A DNA stretch of 64,000 nucleotides from Cryobacterium sp. SO2 (GTDB lineage: Bacteria > Actinomycetota > Actinomycetes > Actinomycetales > Microbacteriaceae): positions 2,852,001 through 2,916,000 of the forward strand of contig NZ_CP117849.1 in assembly GCF_026151165.2 (NCBI RefSeq), read 5' to 3'. The notes beneath the pieces were generated by a model. That model was given only the letters and a program-made list of their open reading frames with translations. It was not told the origin of the DNA and searched no databases. The position numbers and the translations under genes are program-made. Below are positions 57,722 to 64,000 of the stretch, one piece after another. Each line of letters opens with the position of its first letter. Within the stretch, counting starts at the first letter, position 1.

Positions 57722-58336
57722 ATGACGGAGTTGGAGAAGGGCCCGCAAGGCCTCCGCCGCGGCCGGGGCGCACACGAGCGCATCCTCAGCGCGTCCCAAC
57801 AGCTGTTCCCCGAGCAAGGCATCAACAGCACCGGAATCGACCAGATCTGCGCGGTGGCAGGCGTGTCCAAGCGCACGCTCTACCAGCACTTCGGCGGCAA
57901 AGACGAGCTCATCGCCGAGTACCTGCGCCGATTCGATCCCGACATCATGCCCGGCGTCTTCGACAACACCGCCCTCACCCCCCGCGAGCGTCTCCTCGCC
58001 GTCTTCGACATCCACCCGACGCTATGCCCGTTCATCAGGACGGCCGTCGAAATCCAGGACCCGGGCCACCCCGCACGTATCCTCGCCCGCGACCGCAAAG
58101 AGGGCATGGCGGCGCGGTTCACCGCCACGGCCCGCGAGGCCGGCGTCGCCCACCCCGAACAGCTCGGCGAGCAGTTGGCGCTCCTCCTCGACGGCGCGTC
58201 CGCCCGCGGCCGTGCGCTCAACACGGATGCGTTCGACACCGCCGCCGCCATCGCGCTCGTGCTCATCGACAACGCCCTCCCCGCCGCGGCGGTACCGGTC
58301 GGCGCCAGCGCTGGCGAGCAGCCGAGCCCGGCTTAG
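57722..58336 (+). CDS. TetR-family regulator
   Basis: A 204-residue repressor: RGAHERILSASQQLFPEQGINSTGIDQICAVAGVSKRTLYQHFGGKDELIAEYLRRF is a TetR helix-turn-helix; the rest is a helical ligand domain of the TetR_C-type seen with quinone/aldehyde-responsive members. It is divergent from the NADP-binding oxidoreductase and likely regulates that gene and itself through the ACACCG-CGGTGT sites. ATG 57722. Confidence 0.92.
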   Translation: MTELEKGPQGLRRGRGAHERILSASQQLFPEQGINSTGIDQICAVAGVSKRTLYQHFGGKDELIAEYLRRFDPDIMPGVFDNTALTPRERLLAVFDIHPTLCPFIRTAVEIQDPGHPARILARDRKEGMAARFTATAREAGVAHPEQLGEQLALLLDGASARGRALNTDAFDTAAAIALVLIDNALPAAAVPVGASAGEQPSPA

Positions 58337-58394
58337 GGCGCAACTCTCAGGTCGCCGCACGACCGCGGACCGGCTCTCAGCGAGGTGCCCCTCC

Positions 58395-58416
58395 GCCGGT
58401 CAAGCCTGTCGAGACG
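58395..58416. repeat. Single copy of the GGTCGAG...GTCGAGAC repeat supplying a stop codon
   Basis: Reads GCCGGTCAAGCCTGTCGAGA on the plus strand. It overlaps the 3' end of the leftward ADP-ribosylglycohydrolase gene, so its last codons (Ala-Ser-Arg-Gln-Ala-stop) come from the repeat. Confidence 0.65.
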
Positions 58417-59371
58417 CCGCACGCCGCTGTCCAGCCCGCACCGCGTCCATCCCCAAGTCCACCAGGTCCGCCGCCTTCAACCCCGGCCACCCATGCACAA
58501 TCCGCATCCACTCCCCCGGCACCGCCGAAGCACCCCACCGAGCCCCGACCAACTCGCCGGCAATCGCCGCCACGGTGTCGGTGTCCCGGCCACCCCGCAC
58601 CGCAGCCGCCAACGCCAGCTGCAACTGGCTCGCATCCGTCTCCGGTGCAGAGCGAATCGCCGACCAGGCCGCCTGCAACGCCTGCACCACCCAGCCGTTC
58701 CGGTCAAAGTATGCAGGCGGATGCGCTTCCGCCTCGTCGATCAATCCGGCCCACCGCTCTCGTCGTTCCTCCGGCAACGCGCCGAGCCCCACCCGCACGT
58801 CCAGCTCTGCCTCAAGCACGGCATGCCGAATCGCCAGGCACCAGAGCACGCAGGCGTCGCCGGCATCCGCTTCGATGTGGGTGAGATCGCTGATCGCCCG
58901 GGCGGCGACGGCCAAGACATCCGGGTCATCGAGGTAGGCCAGCGCCACCGGGGCGGTGCGCATCAGCGACCCATTGCCGGCGCTGCGGCCGTTGAGCTCA
59001 TGGTGCTTCTGCGCTGAGATCCGCACGCCGGCCGCCGTAGGCGCCGCGCTGCCGAGCACCGCGCGCAGCTGAATGCCCACATCCGGAGCGGTGCGCGCCC
59101 AGTCCACCCACTGCGCCACGATCTCGTCGAGCACCCGCTCATCGGCTAAGTCCCGGCCGGCGGCTACAGCCCGGGCGATCGGCACCGCCATCGAGGTGTC
59201 GTCGGTCCACTCACCGGGCGCCCAATCGAACTGGCCGCCGCCCTTCATCGTGACCGCGGCACCGTCTGGCAGCGGCGGCCCGAACTCATAGCCGGCGCCG
59301 AGCGCGTCGCCGCAGGCCAGGCCCAGGAGCACTCCGACGGCGCGGTCGGTCTGCGTGGTGGTGAGTGTCAT
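58400..59371 (-). CDS. ADP-ribosylglycohydrolase family protein
   Basis: A 323-residue cytosolic enzyme of the DraG/ARH fold. The magnesium sites are in GEWTDDTSMAV (residues about 53-63) and GGRDTDTVAAIAGELVGAR near 265, and AVGVLLGLACGDALG is the family start. It should remove ADP-ribose from protein or nucleic acid. No ADP-ribosyltransferase partner is adjacent. The C-terminus is encoded by a repeat copy. ATG 59371. Confidence 0.92.
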   Translation of the reverse strand: MTLTTTQTDRAVGVLLGLACGDALGAGYEFGPPLPDGAAVTMKGGGQFDWAPGEWTDDTSMAVPIARAVAAGRDLADERVLDEIVAQWVDWARTAPDVGIQLRAVLGSAAPTAAGVRISAQKHHELNGRSAGNGSLMRTAPVALAYLDDPDVLAVAARAISDLTHIEADAGDACVLWCLAIRHAVLEAELDVRVGLGALPEERRERWAGLIDEAEAHPPAYFDRNGWVVQALQAAWSAIRSAPETDASQLQLALAAAVRGGRDTDTVAAIAGELVGARWGASAVPGEWMRIVHGWPGLKAADLVDLGMDAVRAGQRRAASRQA

Positions 59372-59443
59372 GGCAACCCCCTCGTGATCACATGCTGATC
59401 ACTTCGACCGTATCGCTGCGGCAGCCCCGGCCACTACCTTTCG

Positions 59444-59833
59444 CTAGACGCTCGCCAGCTCAGCGCCGAGCACGGCGTGGGTGATGAGTCGGTCAAGTGC
59501 CCGAACGTCGACGGCCTTGCCTACCTTGATCTTGATGTGACCGGCGCGCGTCCACAGCTCAATTTCACCGTTGATGTCGAGTGAGCCCGCGTTCTCCGAC
59601 GACCACATGTTCACGCTGGAGTAGGGCAGCGAGTACATCTCAACCTTCTTGCCGGTGATCCCCTGTGCGTCCCGCACGATGAGACGCTTGGTGGTGAAAA
59701 TCGCGCTGTCCCTGAAGGCTGTATTGCCCGCACGACCAGCTCTGCGATCGAAACGCCCCCTAGCGGGGTGATGGATGGGCCCGACCGCGGTCGCCGCAAC
59801 CGGATCGCCCCCCTTCGAGGTCGAGGGATGCAT
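59444..59833 (-). pseudogene. 5'-truncated bacterial PH-domain (YvbH-like) gene
   Basis: The last 92 codons (from about 59719 down) give FRDSAIFTTKRLIVRDAQGI then TGKKVEMYSLPYSSV, the typical C-terminal two thirds of the bPH domain. The conserved start of that domain is missing and replaced by unrelated sequence (HPSTSKGGDPVAATAVGPIH), and a RelE toxin gene abuts it. ATG 59833 could still give a 129-residue product, but it would lack the first strands of the PH fold. Confidence 0.65.
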
Positions 59834-59868
59834 GGCATCCTGTCGGTTGATCTGTTTCGTGACGGGGT

Positions 59869-60135
59869 TCAGCACACATCTCTGCGATGGTCGACGTTCA
59901 CGGCCAGGACCACCAACACGTCGTCCAAGATTTGGACGAGGATGCGGTAATCCCCTACGCGGTATCGCCAGACACCGGAGTGGTTTGCCGTCAGACCCTT
60001 CCCCCGTTGTCGAGGATCGTCGAGGCTTTCAAGGTCTTCGAGGTAGGACAGGACGCGTCGCTGCACTGCGCGGTCCAGTTTCTTGAATTGGCGATCAAAC
60101 TGCTCGGTGGTCTCCACGTGCCACCGGGCGGTCAC
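59869..60135 (-). CDS. RelE-type toxin
   Basis: An 88-residue RelE/ParE-fold protein: WHVETTEQFDRQFKKLDRAVQRRVLSYLEDL, KGLTANHSGVWRYRVGDYRILVQI and VLVVLAVNVDHRRDVC are the usual blocks, with basic residues (Lys, Arg, Arg) in the places of the RelE active site and the final His-Arg. It cleaves mRNA at the ribosome. The GTG start at 60135 overlaps the antitoxin stop (GTGA). Confidence 0.9.
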   Translation of the reverse strand: MTARWHVETTEQFDRQFKKLDRAVQRRVLSYLEDLESLDDPRQRGKGLTANHSGVWRYRVGDYRILVQILDDVLVVLAVNVDHRRDVC

Positions 60136-60353
60136 AGCTCAGACTCTGCTTTCAGCGCCGCGAGCGGCCGGGAGCGGCGGCCCCCGGCCTCGAAGGAGTC
60201 CAGCGCCTCGTCTGCCAAGAAGGCGTCCTCCAGGTCGGTCAGATGCTCGCGGAGGGCGGCCCGAACGTAGAAACTCTTGGAACGGCCCGTGCGCTGTGAC
60301 AGCCGTTCCAGGCGCTCTTCCTCCTCGGGGGTGAGACGGATCGAAATCGTCAT
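60132..60353 (-). CDS. Ribbon-helix-helix antitoxin of the RelE pair
   Basis: A 73-residue antitoxin. TISIRLTPEEEERLERLSQRTGRSKSFYVRAALREHLTDLED is a CopG/RelB-type ribbon-helix-helix; the C-terminus (LADEALDSFEAGGRRS) wraps the toxin. The second ATG (60353) is chosen because GAAGGGC lies six bases before it. Confidence 0.9.
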   Translation of the reverse strand: MTISIRLTPEEEERLERLSQRTGRSKSFYVRAALREHLTDLEDAFLADEALDSFEAGGRRSRPLAALKAESEL

Positions 60354-60547
60354 GATGCCCTTCAAAGTAAGACTTGTTTACATGCACGATACGCCTAGCG
60401 CGGAGCCGAGTCCAGGCTCGTTGGTTAGCCACCTCATGGCCTGCAACCCCACGCCGGGCCGCTCGAGTCTTGCGTTCCGGTAACGAACACGCCCCAAAAC
60501 ACGCCCCGAACATCGACGTGGCCGGCAACCCCGGCCAGGGTGGAGCC

Positions 60548-61117
60548 ATGCGGCCACAGGCATCCCCACCGAGAGTCACGGTCGCTGTCCGTGTGCTGCT
60601 GGGTACGGCAACCGCGTGCGTTCTGCTCAGCGGTTGCGTCGGCGTCTCAGGCGGCGATGCCCCAGAGGTGGACCCGGCCAAGATCGTGGACGGTTACGAC
60701 TGCCTGGCGCCGGACCTGATTGATTGGGCGTACCCGCCCCACTCGGCCAGCGCGCCCGACCCCGAGCATCCGTATGCGCCGGATGCCGGCCGGGTACCGG
60801 ACGGCTTCACCCCCACCACGGCCGAGCGCTGCGACGTGATGACCAACCTCGGCGATGCCCAGGGGGTCAGTGTCACCGCGGTCACATTCGCGGGCGATCT
60901 CGCACCCCTTCTCGCCGCTCTGGCCGAGCCCGACGACGACGACTCGAACGTTGCGTGCACGGCCGACCTGGAACTGGTGCCCCCGCTCTGGCTCGTCGAC
61001 GCGGCCGGCAAGGCCATCAACGCACACTACCCCGTGGACGCCTGCCACAAGACGAAGCCCGGCGCGCGGGACGCTCTCGCCGCCCTTCCGGTGGTGGACA
61101 CCACGACGCTGCAGTAG
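60548..61117 (+). CDS. Lipoprotein of unknown function
   Basis: A 189-residue secreted lipoprotein: signal peptide with lipobox LSGC (Cys30), then a domain with four Cys residues (YDCLAPDL, ERCDVMTNL, VACTADLEL, VDACHKTKP), which probably form two disulfides outside the cell. A decayed copy of its last third lies at 63628-63872, beyond the ATPase gene. ATG 60548 follows TGGAG. Confidence 0.78.
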   Translation: MRPQASPPRVTVAVRVLLGTATACVLLSGCVGVSGGDAPEVDPAKIVDGYDCLAPDLIDWAYPPHSASAPDPEHPYAPDAGRVPDGFTPTTAERCDVMTNLGDAQGVSVTAVTFAGDLAPLLAALAEPDDDDSNVACTADLELVPPLWLVDAAGKAINAHYPVDACHKTKPGARDALAALPVVDTTTLQ

Positions 61118-61216
61118 GGGCAGGCTCCATGGCGGTGTTGCTGTGCCTCCGGGCGTCCCCCGCAGGTCACTCCCCGTCGCCCCAGCGGATGACGTCCCGC
61201 ACGGGCGCCGACCGCC

Positions 61217-61726
61217 TCACCACCAGCGGAACCGGCGCGGCACCGCGCGGGCCAGGGTCACCAGCCCGAAGAGGGCGCAGAGCGCACTGATGTCGGCGAG
61301 AACTCCATCGGCGGCCGGCCGGGTGAGCAGCAGGATACCGACGCCGAGCGTCGCCACCCCGAGGCACAGCCGCCACGCCAGGCGCGCCCGAGGGTTGGCG
61401 ACACCGCTCCGGCCCGGCCACCCGCTGCGGGGGCCGGGCGGGTTCGGGTTCTCCACCTCCGGGCCGTCCACGACCGCGGCGAACCCGTTCACCCACCGAC
61501 CGGTTCCCACCTCGGGGCAGTTGGCGTGCACGCTGTCGCTGATGGGCTCGAAGTCTGTCGGCCACCCCCGGTACATCGCGGCCGTGAGATTCACGTCGAA
61601 CTCGACGCGGCCATCCGCCCAAAGGGCGTCGTACCGCACCCGGCTCACCGGCCGGCGACGCCATCGGGATTCACCGATGAATCCGGTGGCGCGCACGGCG
61701 ACGGCATGGTCTGTGGTTGCAGGCAT
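61217..61726 (-). CDS. Hypothetical membrane protein
   Basis: A 169-residue protein with an N-terminal soluble domain containing two Trp-rich strands (ATGFIGESRWRRRPVSRVRYDALWADGR) and two C-terminal helices (about 117-137 and 142-158). No family recognised. ATG 61726; divergent from the ATPase gene across 266 bp. Confidence 0.62.
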   Translation of the reverse strand: MPATTDHAVAVRATGFIGESRWRRRPVSRVRYDALWADGRVEFDVNLTAAMYRGWPTDFEPISDSVHANCPEVGTGRWVNGFAAVVDGPEVENPNPPGPRSGWPGRSGVANPRARLAWRLCLGVATLGVGILLLTRPAADGVLADISALCALFGLVTLARAVPRRFRWW

Positions 61727-61782
61727 AGCTAGATGGTCACACACCGAGCGCTCCCCGACGAGCCCACTCACGCGCCAACACG

Positions 61783-61805
61783 CAGGTCGAGCTCCTCGAG
61801 ACCCC
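61783..61805. repeat. Single copy of the GGTCGAGCTC...GAGACC repeat
   Basis: Reads CAGGTCGAGCTCCTCGAGAC followed by CCC. It lies in the gap before the ATPase gene and belongs to the family described at 56121-56260. Confidence 0.65.
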
Positions 61806-61992
61806 CTGAGCTAGTCATTCCGGGCACTGTCAGTCGTGAACTGACACGTACCTGATTCTCGTCCGCTCGTCACCCCGTCCGTGGGCCTGAAGAGTAAGGC
61901 GCCGCCGCGCCTGCCCGACCTTGTCTCTAGGAGCGAGCGCGAACAATTGTCAATCCGACCAGTAAGGTCATGACGAGCGAAAGGTCACAGAA

Positions 61993-63549
61993 TTGTCGAT
62001 CGAGTCATACCTTCAGAGGGCCGGGTTCGTTGGCGATCCTCTAGCCCACACGAACGCTGAGCAAGAAGATCGCCTGGGGGACTATTTCGTTCCACCGCCG
62101 TATTTCCAGAGCGTTCTGGGCGACCCAGCAACGCCGAAGTCCAATGTTATTTTCGCTCCCCGGGGCGGAGGCAAGACTGCCCAGCGGTTGATGATTGAAC
62201 GAGAGGCAGTAGCACCCGGCGCCACCTACCTGTGCCTCACGTACGACGCCTTTGCATCGGTTGTCAGCCACGGTGGAGGACTGGCTGCCCACCACGTGGA
62301 ACTATGCCGCATCGTCACTTTGGCGATCCTCTCCTATTTAGAAGACGAAAGCATGGAGGCGATTTTCCTATCCGATCACGAGCGCCAAATCGTCAAGGTT
62401 GCTGCACAGCAGTTTGTCGGCGTACTCGGGCTCGGTGAATACAAAGCCGCAGTCGGTGCCGTGAAGACGCTGGGTGACAAAGCCGGAGACTTCTGGAAAA
62501 AGTACGGTGGCCCCGTGGCCGCGGGCGTCGCACTGCTCATGAAAAGGGCGGGACTTGACGATGTGAACATCTCGATCACCTTAGAGCAGCAAGCACAGGA
62601 CTCCGGTGCGGCAAGTAGCTACTACTTTCTGTCTGAGTTGGTCGAGATTGCGAAGAAGCTCGGGTGGGAGGCGGTATATTTCTTGGTCGACAAGGTTGAC
62701 GAGACACCGAGCACCACAAATAACGCGGAAGCAGCCGGCAAGCTGATCCTTGAATTGGTCACTGATTTGCCCACGCTCGAAACCCCGGGCGCAGCATTCA
62801 AGTTCTTCTTCTGGGACCAAATGGAGGAATACCTCCGAACCAACGGCCTTAGAGGCGACCGAGTCGAAGTGGTGAACCTGGGCTGGAGTGTTAACGAACT
62901 GTCCGAGATGCTCAGTAGGCGGCTGGCGGCATTCTCCAACAACAGGGTCACCTCTTTCAATCAAATCGTCGACAGCCCTGCAGCCGTGGACTTTCACAAG
63001 GTGCTCGTCTACCTAAGTCACGGTTCGCCCCGCGACATGATCCGCATGGCGCGATCGATAGTTAAGCAGCACACTCGGATGCCAAACGAGGCCGCAACGA
63101 TATCCCCAGATACTGTGGCTAGGGGAATCGTTGAGTTTTCGAAAGAGAGCACTATTGAGAAGTTCGGCCGCTTCCAGAGCGACTTCTCCCGAATCTCTAG
63201 TGCGAGCTTCACCCTCACCGACTTGGCGAGTGTTTTCAAAATAAGCCCGACGGGAGTTACCAACAAGGTGAACGCATGGATCCCCACTGGTGCTGTGAGG
63301 CCACTCGGTACGCGACCGAATCCTGGCGCCAAACCGCTCAATCTGTATGGCTTCGCGGATTTGAGAATCGTGATCGCGTCGAGTTCCGACAGAATTGGCC
63401 TCGTTTTGTCGACCAAAGCTGTTGAATGTGCCGACTGCGGGAACATCATTTACGCCAATGAAACGGCGTTGGATTGTCCCAATTGCGGTTCAAAGGTCAT
63501 CGGCGAAGCGGCGAGGAGTCTGTTAGAGGTTTGCGCGCTTCAACACTGA
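61993..63549 (+). CDS. P-loop ATPase, Sll1717/KAP-like, with C-terminal zinc ribbon
   Basis: A 518-residue cytosolic STAND/KAP-like P-loop ATPase. Walker A is APRGGGKT (55-62), with Ala in place of the first Gly. The Walker B-like strand VYFLVDKVDE follows a helical region. Near residues 479-498 a CxxC...CxxC zinc ribbon (ECADCGNIIY, DCPNCGSKV) sits at the end. Such proteins occur in defence islands, but a role is unproven. The start is TTG 61993 after GAAAGG; no ATG or GTG is close. The G/C content is clearly below that of the neighbours, so it was probably acquired. Confidence 0.82.
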   Translation: MSIESYLQRAGFVGDPLAHTNAEQEDRLGDYFVPPPYFQSVLGDPATPKSNVIFAPRGGGKTAQRLMIEREAVAPGATYLCLTYDAFASVVSHGGGLAAHHVELCRIVTLAILSYLEDESMEAIFLSDHERQIVKVAAQQFVGVLGLGEYKAAVGAVKTLGDKAGDFWKKYGGPVAAGVALLMKRAGLDDVNISITLEQQAQDSGAASSYYFLSELVEIAKKLGWEAVYFLVDKVDETPSTTNNAEAAGKLILELVTDLPTLETPGAAFKFFFWDQMEEYLRTNGLRGDRVEVVNLGWSVNELSEMLSRRLAAFSNNRVTSFNQIVDSPAAVDFHKVLVYLSHGSPRDMIRMARSIVKQHTRMPNEAATISPDTVARGIVEFSKESTIEKFGRFQSDFSRISSASFTLTDLASVFKISPTGVTNKVNAWIPTGAVRPLGTRPNPGAKPLNLYGFADLRIVIASSSDRIGLVLSTKAVECADCGNIIYANETALDCPNCGSKVIGEAARSLLEVCALQH

Positions 63550-63627
63550 TGGTACTCAGCCGGGGAACGACCTGCGCTCCTGAGTCGATCTTCAAAGGGG
63601 TCTAACTTACTGCTATCGCCATTGGCA

Positions 63628-63872
63628 CGCGATCTCCCGCCGCTCTCGCCGCCCTGGCCGACTCGAATGTCGCGTGCACGGCCGACCTGGAACTGGTGCC
63701 TCCGCTCTGGCTCGTCGACACGGCCGGGAGGGCAATCAACGCCTACTCCCCCGTGGACGCCTGCCTCAAGACGAAGCCCGGCGCGCCTGACGCTCTAACC
63801 AAACTCCCCGTGGTGGAGACCACGACGGTGATGCTCTCGCCCCACTCCCCGCGGTGGACACCACGACGGTGA
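63628..63872 (+). pseudogene. Decayed copy of the 60548 lipoprotein 3' part
   Basis: It matches 60894-61117: ADSNVACTADLELVPPLWLV, then KTKPGAPDAL. A stretch of five codons (four Asp-type codons in the parent) is deleted, and there is no start codon or signal peptide. Its last 29 bases are duplicated in tandem (63803-63831 and 63844-63872, two mismatches). The frame stays open to a TGA at 63872. After it, to the window end, I see only a CTGCAG-rich and CGCCAGC-repeat stretch without a gene. Confidence 0.75.
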
Positions 63873-64000
63873 GGCATGTGCAGCTGCAGCTGCAACCGCA
63901 CCCGACACCCGCCAGCCGCCAGCCGCCAGACATCATCGTTAAGCCGCTGAGCTCGTCACGCTCCCCGACCACTCCCGCCAGCTCGCGCAATACCTGAGCG

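Noticed and set aside
5781..60135. Each 64-bp palindrome as an ordinary rho-independent terminator
   Set aside because: Several copies lie in divergent promoter regions (6380, 8257, 29137, 54803) where no transcript ends, and none is followed by a T-run.
63766..63990. Leftward 74-codon open frame at the window end
   Set aside because: It is antisense to the decayed lipoprotein copy, has Ser/Cys/Arg-rich low-complexity text and no ribosome site.

Overview
The window is chromosomal DNA from a high-GC actinobacterium. The strong G/C third-position bias, the frequent GTG starts and ATGA/GTGA gene overlaps, the EF-G2-like factor, the mycoredoxin-type glutaredoxin and the Asp23/DUF2273/DUF6286/AmaP cluster fit Microbacteriaceae. 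A Cryobacterium-like genus is my best guess, but this is inference. I saw no rRNA, tRNA, CRISPR array or intact transposase.

1-14 kb is mostly core or housekeeping DNA: an FAD monooxygenase with a translationally coupled partner, a GNAT acetyltransferase, an MFS exporter, a glutaredoxin, a hemerythrin-like protein, a four-PAS GGDEF-EAL protein, an HxlR regulator divergent from an FMN reductase, and an AT-richer orphan membrane protein.

14.7-29.1 kb is the most interesting catabolic region. A nine-gene leftward operon (25676 down to 14678) encodes an oligopeptide-type ABC importer (binding lipoprotein, fused double ATPase, two permeases), a cysteine hydrolase of the biuret/guanylurea hydrolase type, two DUF1989 proteins (carboxyguanidine deiminase CgdA/CgdB type), allophanate hydrolase and an MFS transporter. 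Divergent from it are an amidohydrolase and a TetR regulator. A shared operator-like motif occurs twice in the divergent promoter and once before an alpha/beta hydrolase at 28.4-29.1 kb, which suggests one regulon. No biotin-dependent urea/guanidine carboxylase is present, so the route to allophanate looks unusual.

29.4-32.3 kb is an alkaline-shock (Asp23/AmaP) envelope-stress operon. 34.2-40.8 kb is a LacI-controlled sugar ABC importer with a debranching-type glycosidase and three palindromic operators. 41-51 kb holds mixed housekeeping genes, including EF-G2 and a tandem pair of near-identical peptide (POT) transporters.

51.4-64 kb is accessory in character: MazF-like, HepT/MntA and RelE/RHH toxin-antitoxin loci, a PH-domain gene beheaded next to the RelE locus, several hairpin repeats, and an AT-richer Sll1717-like P-loop ATPase lying between a lipoprotein gene and a decayed copy of that gene's 3' end.

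Throughout the window an almost perfect palindromic element of 64 bp (14 copies) or 77 bp (2 copies) lies only between genes. It is not confined to gene ends and looks like a REPIN/MITE-type family.
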